The notes beneath the pieces were generated by a model that saw only the letters and a list, made by a program, of their open reading frames with translations, searched no databases and was not told where the DNA came from. The position numbers and the translations under genes were made by a program. Shown one piece after another: positions 54,036 to 61,814 of a stretch of DNA of 64,000 nucleotides (position 1 is the first letter of the stretch; each line of letters begins with the position of its first letter). This DNA comes from Bacillota bacterium. GTDB lineage: Bacteria; Bacillota; Clostridia; Christensenellales; UMGS416. Location of the stretch: assembly GCA_023410875.1 (NCBI GenBank), contig JAEYPH010000122.1:1-64000 (forward strand), given 5' to 3'.

Positions 54036-54250
54036 ACAGTGCGAACCGACCGACGATTGATTCGGCGGGAGGAAACGATACTGGGATCAGTCACGGCAAC
54101 AAAACCGCCCGCAGGCGATCCAACGCAATCAAAAAATATGTATGAGGATGATAGATAAGATATCGTTCGGCGACCGTCATCGGCGGACGATAACCGTCAC
54201 CCTTGACAAGGCATCTGAATCGCCGAGGCGCAACAGCGCCGAAGGCGAAA
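54036..54250 (+). ncRNA. Candidate structured RNA, copy 1 (downstream of cysS)
   Basis: About 215 bases with blocks shared with 54772-54984. A 33-base block at 54046-54078 differs from the other copy at one position. A hairpin TATCGT/ACGATA (54161-54166 with 54187-54192) encloses the conserved loop CGGCGACCGTCATCGGCG. A terminal stem TCGCC/GGCGA (54220-54224 with 54244-54248) encloses GGCGC-AACA-GCGCC. Stems differ in sequence between copies but keep pairing. I see no promoter of its own, so read-through from cysS is possible. The size and purine-rich conserved blocks recall raiA-type RNAs, which I cannot confirm. Confidence 0.65.
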
Positions 54251-54251
54251 A

Positions 54252-54289
54252 AAAGCCCGGAGGTTCGAGAATTCGACCGTCCGGGCTTT
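54252..54289 (-). terminator. Terminator of the 80-aa minus-strand gene
   Basis: AAAGCCCGGA (54252-54261) pairs with TCCGGGCTTT (54280-54289). On the minus strand seven T residues follow, giving a strong intrinsic terminator; on the plus strand it may also end RNA copy 1. Confidence 0.75.
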
Positions 54290-54531
54290 CAGTTTGCGTA
54301 GTCTCGGTGTTCCTGGGCCTGGGCCGGCTTGATGCCGGTGAACCGCAGCTGGCGCTCATAGGCGTCTCCATCGGCGCCTACACGCTTCTTTAGGATGACC
54401 CTGCGCTCCTGCCGGTTGCAGTGGATGCATTCGCTGTGGTTGACCACGGTGAACAACTCCCCGCCGAACAGCAGGCCCCGCCGGTCATAGGTGCGCCCCG
54501 TGGACTGGTAGACATGGTTGCAGCGTTCCAT
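54289..54531 (-). CDS. Small Cys/His-containing protein of unknown function (80 aa)
   Basis: An 80-residue protein starting MERCNHVYQSTGRTYDRRG, with three cysteines and several histidines (CNH near the N-terminus and HSECIHCNRQ in the middle), which could bind zinc or another metal. I do not recognise a family. AAAGGAGGTGA is an excellent ribosome binding site for ATG 54531. It is transcribed against the surrounding genes, lies exactly between the two structured-RNA copies, and has its own terminator, so it is probably a real gene. Confidence 0.65.
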   Translation of the reverse strand: MERCNHVYQSTGRTYDRRGLLFGGELFTVVNHSECIHCNRQERRVILKKRVGADGDAYERQLRFTGIKPAQAQEHRDYAN

Positions 54532-54670
54532 TTGCTTCACCTCCTTTCCTTTCCAGCTATAGTATGCCACAAATGGGTTAAGAACCATTGAATCCAATGT
54601 TAATTCCATGTTAAATTGCGTTTTTAGCGCTGAAAAAAGCGCCATATATGGTGGTTTTCTTTGCTGCAAA

Positions 54671-54700
54671 TTGACAAATGAGGCTTCTGTGCGGTAGTAT
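54671..54700 (+). promoter_or_regulatory. Promoter of RNA copy 2 / ruvC
   Basis: TTGACA (54671-54676), an 18-base spacer and TAGTAT (54695-54700); predicted start near 54707. Confidence 0.65.
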
Positions 54701-54771
54701 GGACTGGTAAAAAACAGTTCCTACAGGCGAACAAAAGTACTGCTTATGAAGGCTCTTATGTGGTGCACAGC

Positions 54772-54984
54772 ACAGTGCCGACCGACGATTCATTCGGCGG
54801 GAGGAAACGAAAAATAGGTGCAAGGGCGGTATAAAGCCCGCCAGCAGGCGAGTCGTCGCTTTGTAAATAGGTAGATGGATAAGGCAGAGAGGTCGCCCGG
54901 CGACAGCTATCGGCGGGCGACAAAACGGCAAAACTGGCGAGTCGCCTTAATCGCCGACGGCGTAACAACACCGACGGCGAAAGG
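54772..54984 (+). ncRNA. Candidate structured RNA, copy 2 (leader of ruvC)
   Basis: About 213 bases homologous in layout to 54036-54250. The hairpin GTCGCC/GGCGAC (54892-54897 with 54916-54921) encloses CGGCGACAGCTATCGGCG, identical to copy 1 at 15 of 18 loop bases, although all six stem pairs differ. The terminal stem TCGCC/GGCGA (54951-54955 with 54976-54980) encloses an AACA tetraloop hairpin. A GGGC...GCCC hairpin (54824-54839) has no clear equivalent in copy 1. It lies downstream of a good promoter and runs up to the ruvC ribosome binding site, so it may be a free RNA or a cis-regulatory leader. Confidence 0.7.
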
Positions 54985-54991
54985 AGCAGAT

Positions 54992-55489
54992 ATGCGAATC
55001 ATTGGCATCGACCCTGGGCTGGCGATCGTGGGCTATGGCATCATCGATGAGGACCGCGGCCGGCTCAAGCTCGTGGACTATGGCACGGTGACGACGCCGG
55101 CGGGCATGGCCATGCCCCGGCGGCTGTCCATCGTGCACGACGGCGTGGCCCACATCGTAAAGACCTACCAGCCCGACGCCATAGCCTTCGAAGAATTGTT
55201 CTTCGCCAACAACGTGACCACGGCCATCGCCGTGGGGCAGGCCCGGGGTGTCGCGATCATCGCCGCGCGTAACTCGTTTTCCGGCGAAATCTACGAATAC
55301 ACGCCCATGCAGGTCAAGCAGGGCATCACCGGCTACGGCAAGGCCGACAAGGCTCAGGTGCAGCAGATGGTGCGGTTGATCTTGAACCTGGACCACATCC
55401 CCAGGCCCGACGATGCCGCCGATGCGCTGGCCATCGCGATCTGCCAGGCCAACGCTCACAAGCTCAGTCAACCGTTCATCATGAAATAG
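54992..55489 (+). CDS. ruvC: Holliday junction resolvase RuvC
   Basis: A 165-residue endonuclease that cleaves Holliday junctions in recombinational repair. IIGIDPGLAIVGYGIID has the first catalytic aspartate (D7), FEELFFANN the catalytic glutamate, and RPDDAADALAIAICQAN the C-terminal acidic pair. AAAGGAGC precedes ATG 54992; the longer in-frame start falls in the RNA element. It heads the ruvC-ruvA-ruvB-queA series. Confidence 0.95.
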   Translation: MRIIGIDPGLAIVGYGIIDEDRGRLKLVDYGTVTTPAGMAMPRRLSIVHDGVAHIVKTYQPDAIAFEELFFANNVTTAIAVGQARGVAIIAARNSFSGEIYEYTPMQVKQGITGYGKADKAQVQQMVRLILNLDHIPRPDDAADALAIAICQANAHKLSQPFIMK

Positions 55490-55531
55490 TCTCTGCTGTA
55501 TAAAGTGTATAGTTCGTGAAAGAGAGTATGT

Positions 55532-55690
55532 GTTTCGCGCCTTCGGGCACGATGCTCGTCGCCGAAGGCGACGACAGGCAATGCGCAAGCGCATTGCCTG
55601 CGAGACCAAAGGGCTTTCCTATCGCCCAGGATGCATGGTCGAGCAGGAGCCGCCGGCTCCGGCCAGACCTTTGGAAACCTTCGGACCCAT
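55532..55690. repeat. Dispersed intergenic repeat, copy C (between ruvC and ruvA)
   Basis: Inverted relative to the copy at 36666-36816: both share the end CCTTTGGAAACCTTCGG, the internal CCAAAGGGCTTTCC and the other end GTTTCGCGCCTTCGGGC. The internal part contains hairpins such as GCAATGCGC-AAGC-GCATTGC and a segment related to copy A at 15.5 kb. No coding capacity is apparent. It occupies much of the 256-bp gap. Confidence 0.65.
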
Positions 55691-55745
55691 TCTCTTCATG
55701 GGGTATGCTAGTATATGACATGATGGTTCCTGCGAAAGGAGTTTT

Positions 55746-56342
55746 ATGTACGCATTTATTAAAGGGAAACTGGAATACAAGGACAGAGACTTCGCCGTCA
55801 TAGAGGCCGGCGGCGTGGGCTATGAGATCTACGCCAGCACCCGCACGCTGGGCGACCTGCCTGCCGCCGGCGAGCAGGCGCGGCTTTTTACCTATCTTTA
55901 TGTGCGCGAGGACGCCATGGCGCTCTTCGGCTTCGGCAGCCGGGAGGAGAAGGCCATGTTCCTGCGGCTGCTGGGCGTAACCGGTGTGGGACCCAAGTTG
56001 GCCATGGCGATATTGGGCGGCATGACCGTGGGCGAGCTGGCCGTGGCGCTGGTCACCCGGGACGCCCGGGCCATCAGCCGCATCCCCGGCGTGGGCAAGA
56101 AGACCGCCGAACGGATGATACTGGAGCTGCGCGAGGGCGTGGCCCAGGAGGAGCTGGCCGCCGGGGCCGGCGGCGGCGCTGCGATGCCCGCCGGCGGCGG
56201 GGCCACCCAGGAGGCCATCTCCGGCCTCATGGCGCTGGGCTTTTCGTCGGTGGAGGCCACCCGGGCGGTGGGCGCCGCCGGCGACGTGGGCAGCGCCGAG
56301 GACATCATACTTCGCGCCCTCAAGGCGCTGGACAGGCGGTGA
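55746..56342 (+). CDS. ruvA: Holliday junction branch-migration protein RuvA
   Basis: A 198-residue DNA-binding subunit that holds the Holliday junction for RuvB. MYAFIKGKLEYKDRDFAVIEAGGVGYEI is the N-terminal OB domain, two helix-hairpin-helix motifs follow (LLGVTGVGPKLAMAIL and ISRIPGVGKKTAERMILEL), and the C-terminal domain III (ISGLMALGFSSVEATRAV) binds RuvB. The linker is glycine/alanine-rich. It ends six bases before ruvB. Confidence 0.95.
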   Translation: MYAFIKGKLEYKDRDFAVIEAGGVGYEIYASTRTLGDLPAAGEQARLFTYLYVREDAMALFGFGSREEKAMFLRLLGVTGVGPKLAMAILGGMTVGELAVALVTRDARAISRIPGVGKKTAERMILELREGVAQEELAAGAGGGAAMPAGGGATQEAISGLMALGFSSVEATRAVGAAGDVGSAEDIILRALKALDRR

Positions 56343-56348
56343 TCGGAG

Positions 56349-57401
56349 ATGGCTGAGGAGCTCAACCGGCACATTACCAGCTACAAGCGCGAGGAGGACA
56401 CCGAGGAATTCACGCTGCGTCCGCGGTCCATGGACGAATACATCGGCCAGACCAAGGTAAAAGGCCAGCTGGAGATCTTCATAGAGGCCGCGCGCCAGCG
56501 CGGCGAGGCGCTGGACCACGTGCTGCTCTATGGTCCGCCGGGTCTGGGCAAAACCACGCTGGCCAACATCATCGCCACCGAGATGGGCGTGCAGATTCGC
56601 ATCACGTCCGGCCCGGCCATCGAGCGCCCCGGCGATCTGGCCGCCATCATCACCGGCCTCAACCGGGGCGACGTGCTGTTCATCGACGAAATTCACCGGC
56701 TCAACAGCGCCGTGGCCGAGGTGCTCTACCCGGCCATGGAGGATTACAAGCTGGACATCATCATAGGCAAGGGGCCCGGCGCTCGCTCGCTGCGCATGAA
56801 CCTGGAGCGCTTCACGCTGGTGGGGGCCACGACCCGCGCCGGCATGCTCACGAGCCCGCTGCTGGACCGCTTTGGCGTGGTCAGCCGCCTGGAGCTCTAC
56901 GGCGTGGAGGAACTGAAGACCATCGTGCGCCGCTCTGCCGGTATCCTGGGCGCGCCCATCGACGAGCTTGGAGCCCAGGAGATCGCCGGCCGCTCCCGGG
57001 GCACGCCCCGCATCGCCAACCGCCTGCTGCGCCGCGTGCGTGACTTTGCCCAGATCAAGGCCGACGGCGTGATCACCTCCGACGTAGCCAACGCCGGATT
57101 GGATCTGTTGGAAGTGGACAAGCTGGGCCTGGACCACGTGGACCGGCGCATTCTTGAGGCCATCATCGAAAAGTTCAGCGGCGGCCCCGTGGGGCTGGAC
57201 ACGCTGGCTGCCGCCACCGGCGAGGAGGCCGTGACCATCGAGGACGTCTACGAGCCCTTCCTGATGCAACTGGGCTTCCTGAACCGTACGCCCAGGGGCC
57301 GCGTGGTGACCGCCCGCGCCTACCAGCACATGGGCAGGCCCGTGCCCGCACGCCTCATGGACGGCGAGATTCTGCAGAGCTTCCTGGGGGATTTGTCGTG
57401 A
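56349..57401 (+). CDS. ruvB: Holliday junction branch-migration helicase RuvB
   Basis: A 350-residue AAA+ motor. Walker A GPPGLGKTT (residues about 61-69), Walker B LFIDEIHRLN, sensor 1 LVGATTRAG and the arginine finger in the SPLLDRFG region are clear; the C-terminal winged helix includes RTPRGRVVTARAYQHMG. Length is typical. It overlaps queA by four bases (GTGA). Confidence 0.96.
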   Translation: MAEELNRHITSYKREEDTEEFTLRPRSMDEYIGQTKVKGQLEIFIEAARQRGEALDHVLLYGPPGLGKTTLANIIATEMGVQIRITSGPAIERPGDLAAIITGLNRGDVLFIDEIHRLNSAVAEVLYPAMEDYKLDIIIGKGPGARSLRMNLERFTLVGATTRAGMLTSPLLDRFGVVSRLELYGVEELKTIVRRSAGILGAPIDELGAQEIAGRSRGTPRIANRLLRRVRDFAQIKADGVITSDVANAGLDLLEVDKLGLDHVDRRILEAIIEKFSGGPVGLDTLAAATGEEAVTIEDVYEPFLMQLGFLNRTPRGRVVTARAYQHMGRPVPARLMDGEILQSFLGDLS

Positions 57402-58426
57402 GGACCAGCGATTTCGATTACCATCTGCCCGAGGAGCTCATCGCACAGACGCCGCTGGCCCAACGGGACTTAAGCAGCCTGCTGGTCTACGATCGGGCCT
57501 CGGGTTCCGTGGGCCACCGGGTGTTTCGCGACGTCGTGGAATATCTGAACCCCGGCGACGTGCTGGTCGTCAACGACACCCGGGTGATCCCGGCGCGCAT
57601 CGTGGGCACACGGCCGGAAACCGGCGGCAAGATGGAATTCCTGCTGCTGCGCCGGCTGCAGGGCGACGATTGGGAGGCGCTGGCCAAGCCCGCCCGGCGG
57701 GCGAGGCCCGGCGCCGTTTTTGAGTTTGGCGATGGCCGCCTGCGGGCCGAAGTGTTGGCCGAAGGGGAAGAGGGCATGCGCAGTATCCGCCTGCGCTACG
57801 AGGGCGTGTTCGAGGAGGCACTGGACGCCGTGGGCGCCATGCCGCTGCCGCCGTACATCCACGAGCGCCTGAGGGACCCAGAGCGTTACCAGACCGTATA
57901 CGCCCGGGAGCGCGGCAGTGCCGCCGCGCCCACCGCGGGGCTGCACTTCACACCGGAGCTGCTGGCACAACTGGAGGAGAAGGGCGTCCATAAAACGTCC
58001 GTGCTGCTGCACGTGGGCCTGGGCACCTTCCGCCCGGTGGCGGCGGAGGATCTGAGCGATCATAAAATGCACTCGGAGTATTACGAGATCACGCCGGAGG
58101 CTGCGGCACGCATCAACGCCGCCCGCGCGTCTGGCCACCGCATCGTGGCCGTGGGCACCACGTCCGCCCGCACGCTGGAAACAGCAGCAGGCCCCGATGG
58201 CGTCGTGCGGCCGGGCAGCGGCTGGACGGACATCTTCATCACGCCCGGTTACCGCTTCAAGGCGGTGGATGCGTTGATTACGAACTTCCATCTGCCGCGC
58301 TCCACGCTGCTGATGATGATCAGCGCCTTCGCCGGAGACCGCGAGGCCATGCTGGGCGTCTACGAGACGGCGGTGCGGGAGCGATACCGCTTCTTCAGCT
58401 TCGGCGACGCGATGCTGATCCTGTGA
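57398..58426 (+). CDS. queA: S-adenosylmethionine:tRNA ribosyltransferase-isomerase
   Basis: A 342-residue enzyme that converts 7-aminomethyl-7-deazaguanine in tRNA to epoxyqueuosine. FDYHLPEELIAQTPL opens the protein, PPYIHERLRDPERYQTVYA and GSAAAPTAGLHFT are the substrate-binding hallmarks, and ITNFHLPRSTLLMMISAFAG lies near the end. It starts at GTG inside the ruvB stop. Its usual partner tgt begins at 63943, after three unrelated genes. It is convergent with the beta-lactamase-like gene. Confidence 0.95.
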   Translation: MRTSDFDYHLPEELIAQTPLAQRDLSSLLVYDRASGSVGHRVFRDVVEYLNPGDVLVVNDTRVIPARIVGTRPETGGKMEFLLLRRLQGDDWEALAKPARRARPGAVFEFGDGRLRAEVLAEGEEGMRSIRLRYEGVFEEALDAVGAMPLPPYIHERLRDPERYQTVYARERGSAAAPTAGLHFTPELLAQLEEKGVHKTSVLLHVGLGTFRPVAAEDLSDHKMHSEYYEITPEAAARINAARASGHRIVAVGTTSARTLETAAGPDGVVRPGSGWTDIFITPGYRFKAVDALITNFHLPRSTLLMMISAFAGDREAMLGVYETAVRERYRFFSFGDAMLIL

Positions 58427-58443
58427 ACCGCGCCGGTGGGGCG

Positions 58444-60234
58444 TCACAGCAGGTTCATGCTGAACATCCATAGGCAGAACAGCGCGCCGGCCAGATTCCA
58501 CGCCACGGGTATGGGGGCAGGGCGCACGCCCTTTGCCCATCGGTACGCCGTGTGCAGCATGCCCGCGGCGGTGGCGGTGGCAATCAGCCAGCCGCACAGC
58601 GCCAGCGGCAGTGCCCAGGACAGCAGGGAGTACGCGGTGATGCCATGGATCATCAGCATGCACAGGGCTGCAAAGGCTAGCAGCTGAGCCAGTGCGCCGA
58701 CTAACACGACTGCGCTGTGTCGCGCCTCCTTGCACCTGCGCGCCCTCAGGAATACTTCGCGCACCAGACAGGCAATGGCCAGAACCACAAACAGCAGCGC
58801 CGGCAGCGCCTGCAAGCTGCTGTGCTGCCACCAGGGTATTCTGGAAAAGGTCACGGCGGATTCGGTGGCGAGCATGACCGTGCCGTTCTTGTGCACAAAG
58901 CGCACCACGCCGATGGGGGAGGCATACTTGTCCCCAGCGATGCCGGCCATGGGCTGGCCGTTCATCGCAAAGCCCTCGTCCGGCGAGCCTTCCACGCTCA
59001 GTATTTTTCCGGGAATCAGGTAGCGCAGGATCCTCTCCGGCGTGCGCAGGCTGGACCAGTTGTTGGCATAGCAGCCGCTGATATCCGTGGCTCCCTGACC
59101 TGCATCGGCCTTCGATGATGCCCCGTACAGCAGATCGGTGGCCGCGCCCATCACCGCGTTGATATCGTCCTCGGGTACATAGGTGTTAAAGGACAAAAAG
59201 ACGCCGGTTCCCGCCTGGGGGTACAGCGCGATGCGGCTGTAGAAGTGCAGCGTTTCCCCCTTTTTGTCGTAGTAGAAGTTACTGTTTCGTTCCTTTCGAT
59301 TCCATGTGTAGCCCACGCCGGCCATATCGCTGGCCATGGAGAAGTGCCGGGCGAACAGCGCTTCTTTGGATGCGGCGGACAAAACGCGCGGATCATTTCC
59401 GTCCAGAAGCCACGCGATGTAGCCGGCCATATCCTCAGCGGTGGACACGGCGGAGCCTTCGGGGTACAGGTTCATGTAGGGTTCCCGCGTTTCGCGGCCG
59501 TCGGGCAGGTATGCTTTGGAGACGTAGGCGATGTCGTGCATGTGTTCAAAGGTCGTGTGCGCCATCTCCAGCGGCACAAAGATGCTTTCGCGGCAGAAGG
59601 CGGCAAAATCCTGCCCGGCGATGCGCTGCACCACGTAGGCGGCCAGGGCGATGCCGTAATTGGAGTAGGAGGCAACCTCTCCGGGCAGGAAAACCTGTGC
59701 CGGCTGGTACTTGCGTACGCTCAGGGCAAGGGGCTCGGTGTCGCTCACGTTGGACACGGCTATGCCCGTTACCCTGTCTTCGAAGCCCGCCGTATGGGTG
59801 AGCAGCTGGCCCATGGTCACTGGGTGGTCCAGGGCAGGAAAGTCCGCCTCCAGGTAGGCGGCGATGTCGCGGTCCATGTCCAGCCTGTCCTGTTGGGCCA
59901 GCAGCTGCGCCGCCACTGCCACAAAGGTTTTGGATATAGAGCCGATGCGGAAGGCCGTTTTCTGCGCGTCGGCGGCGATGCCGCTGATCTCGTCGGCCAT
60001 GCCGTATCCGGCGCACAGCACGACGCTGCCATCCCGGACGACCGACAGCACGGCGCCCTTGGCCCGGCCTTCGCGCACCAGGGCATCCACAGCATCGCCC
60101 AGGGCTTGGTTCACAACCTCGGCTGCGGGCCTCTGATCCTCGTTCACCGCGCCTTGGGTACCCTGCGCCAGGGCGGGTGCGCCAGCCGCTGGGATCAGCA
60201 GCAGAACCAGCAGAGCGCACAAAGCTTTTCTCAT
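58444..60234 (-). CDS. Serine hydrolase of the beta-lactamase family with a membrane C-terminus
   Basis: A 596-residue exported protein. A signal peptide (MRKALCALLVLLLIPAAGAPALA) is followed by a class C-type serine beta-lactamase/penicillin-recognising domain: nucleophile motif SISK (S99-K102), YSN (Y190-N192) and the expected HTAG and family segments. The C-terminal 170 residues hold about four hydrophobic helices, giving membrane attachment. Such two-part proteins (Pbp4*/esterase-like) usually act as peptidases or esterases rather than resistance enzymes. GGAGGTC precedes ATG 60234. It lies beside FprA and PBP genes between queA and tgt. Confidence 0.88.
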   Translation of the reverse strand: MRKALCALLVLLLIPAAGAPALAQGTQGAVNEDQRPAAEVVNQALGDAVDALVREGRAKGAVLSVVRDGSVVLCAGYGMADEISGIAADAQKTAFRIGSISKTFVAVAAQLLAQQDRLDMDRDIAAYLEADFPALDHPVTMGQLLTHTAGFEDRVTGIAVSNVSDTEPLALSVRKYQPAQVFLPGEVASYSNYGIALAAYVVQRIAGQDFAAFCRESIFVPLEMAHTTFEHMHDIAYVSKAYLPDGRETREPYMNLYPEGSAVSTAEDMAGYIAWLLDGNDPRVLSAASKEALFARHFSMASDMAGVGYTWNRKERNSNFYYDKKGETLHFYSRIALYPQAGTGVFLSFNTYVPEDDINAVMGAATDLLYGASSKADAGQGATDISGCYANNWSSLRTPERILRYLIPGKILSVEGSPDEGFAMNGQPMAGIAGDKYASPIGVVRFVHKNGTVMLATESAVTFSRIPWWQHSSLQALPALLFVVLAIACLVREVFLRARRCKEARHSAVVLVGALAQLLAFAALCMLMIHGITAYSLLSWALPLALCGWLIATATAAGMLHTAYRWAKGVRPAPIPVAWNLAGALFCLWMFSMNLL

Positions 60235-60366
60235 GACAATGACCTCCAAATTGTTTGTGAGGCCATTGTATCGGGCCAACCTGAAACGTGGCTGGTGGGT
60301 ACCTTAAACCCAGCTTAATTCCCCAGGCTCTTCGGCGCTGCACAAAGCGGATGCGCGGTATGGATT

Positions 60367-61578
60367 TTAGGTGGAGCTCAGCACCGAATCCGCCACCGCA
60401 TCGGCCAGCGCCAGCAGTTCCCCCGTTTGTGCGGGCTTCAGCGAGGAGCGGATGGCCAGTGGCGGTGCGATCAGTTCCATGCCCTTCATTTCGGCCAGCA
60501 TCTTGGACATCACCGTGTGGGCAGTCGGCGCCCAGGAGCCGTTGCCGACCAGGGCGACCTTGCGGTTTTGCAGGTTCAGCGCCGCCATGTCCCGTAGCAG
60601 TGCCTCCATGCCGAAATACAAACCCATGTTGTAGGTGGGGGACGCCAGCACCAGATGGCTGTATTGGAACGCGTCGGCTATGATGTAGGACGCGTGGGTC
60701 TTGGATACGTCGTACACGCGCATGTCCCGAATGCCCCTTTCGGCCAAACGGTTTGCGATGACCCCCACAGCATTTTCCGTGTTGCCGTACATTGACGCGT
60801 AGGCCAGCATGACGCCGTTCTTTTCCGGCGCGTACCGGCTCCACAGATCGTACTTGGATAGGAAATAATCCAGGTTCTTGCGCCACACCGGGCCGTGGAG
60901 CGGGCACAGCATCCGTATCTCCACGCCCGACACCTTTTTGAGCGCCGCCTGCACCTGCGGGCCGTATTTGCCCACGATGTTGGCGTAATAGCGGCGGGAC
61001 TCGTCCAGGAAAAGGTTCTCAAATTCCACCTCATCGCTGAACAGATTGCCGGGCAGCGCGCCGAAGGCTCCAAAGGCGTCGGCGGTAAAGAGGATTTTCT
61101 CCTGCTCCTCATAGGTGAACATGACCTCCGGCCAGTGCACCATGGGCGCGAAATAGAAACGCAGCACGTGGGAGCCCAAGTCCAGCACGTCCGTTTCGCG
61201 CACCTCATGGGTCCGGGCATCAAAGCTGAATTCATAGAACTGCCGGATCATCTGGAAGGTCTTCTGGTTGCCCACGATCTTCATATCCGGATACCGCCGG
61301 GCAAGCTCCTCGATGTTGGCGCAGTGGTCCGGCTCCATGTGGTTTACAACGAGATAGTCGATGGCCCTGCCGCCCAGCACATGCTCGAGGTTTTCGAGAA
61401 ACTGCCGGGTGATCGAGGAATCCACCGTATCGATCAGCGCGACCTTCTCGTCCAGAATCAGATAGGAGTTGTAAGCAACGCCGTTGGGCAGCGGAAACAT
61501 GTTCTCGAACAGCGCGATCCTGCGGTCGTTCCCGCCCACCCAATATATTTGAGGTGCGATTTCCCTGGTAATATACAT
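60367..61578 (-). CDS. FprA-family flavodiiron protein
   Basis: A 403-residue A-type flavoprotein that reduces O2 or NO. The beta-lactamase-like domain carries the diiron ligands in VVNHMEPDHC (H80, E82, D84, H85), with further ligands in PMVHWPEVM and PLHGP. The flavodoxin domain starts near residue 255 (LAYASMYGNTENAVG, the FMN-binding loop). No C-terminal rubredoxin is fused. Anaerobes use this protein to detoxify oxygen. The promoter (61638-61666) overlaps a perfect palindrome at 61611-61632, so repression is likely. Confidence 0.92.
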   Translation of the reverse strand: MYITREIAPQIYWVGGNDRRIALFENMFPLPNGVAYNSYLILDEKVALIDTVDSSITRQFLENLEHVLGGRAIDYLVVNHMEPDHCANIEELARRYPDMKIVGNQKTFQMIRQFYEFSFDARTHEVRETDVLDLGSHVLRFYFAPMVHWPEVMFTYEEQEKILFTADAFGAFGALPGNLFSDEVEFENLFLDESRRYYANIVGKYGPQVQAALKKVSGVEIRMLCPLHGPVWRKNLDYFLSKYDLWSRYAPEKNGVMLAYASMYGNTENAVGVIANRLAERGIRDMRVYDVSKTHASYIIADAFQYSHLVLASPTYNMGLYFGMEALLRDMAALNLQNRKVALVGNGSWAPTAHTVMSKMLAEMKGMELIAPPLAIRSSLKPAQTGELLALADAVADSVLSST

Positions 61579-61610
61579 GATCAGTCACATCCTTCGTGGG
61601 CCTTGGCCAT

Positions 61611-61632
61611 AAAGTTAGCTATAACTAACTTT
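61611..61632. promoter_or_regulatory. Palindromic operator candidate downstream of the fprA promoter
   Basis: AAAGTTAG (61611-61618) and CTAACTTT (61625-61632) form a perfect 8-bp inverted repeat around CTATAA. It covers the fprA transcription start region, a placement typical of a repressor site. The regulator is unknown; no adjacent gene encodes one. Confidence 0.6.
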
Positions 61633-61637
61633 AACTC

Positions 61638-61666
61638 ATTATATCAACTGTGTGCGGCACATGCAA
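61638..61666 (-). promoter_or_regulatory. Promoter of the fprA gene
   Basis: Minus-strand TTGCAT (61661-61666), a 17-base spacer and TATAAT (61638-61643). Confidence 0.8.
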
Positions 61667-61678
61667 GGTGAACACGAA

Positions 61679-61707
61679 TTGACTTTCTCAGAGAAAGAAC
61701 TTATCCT
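61679..61707 (+). promoter_or_regulatory. Promoter of the MecA-like PBP gene
   Basis: TTGACT (61679-61684), a 17-base spacer and TATCCT (61702-61707), 108 bases before the coding start and divergent from the fprA promoter. Confidence 0.5.
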
Positions 61708-61714
61708 TTTGTGG

Positions 61715-61753
61715 AAGCGATACGCGGGGAAAAGGCTGTGCGTATCGCTTTTC
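61715..61753 (+). terminator. Leader hairpin/terminator before the PBP gene
   Basis: AAGCGATACGC (61715-61725) pairs perfectly with GCGTATCGCTT (61740-61750), then TTC. It lies between the predicted promoter and the gene, so it may attenuate transcription; its short T-tract makes termination uncertain. Confidence 0.45.
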
Positions 61754-61814
61754 GGCTAACGTTCGTACGCCCTGCGTGGTGGATGTTCGGACCTGTGACG
61801 GAGGAGAAGGGAAG

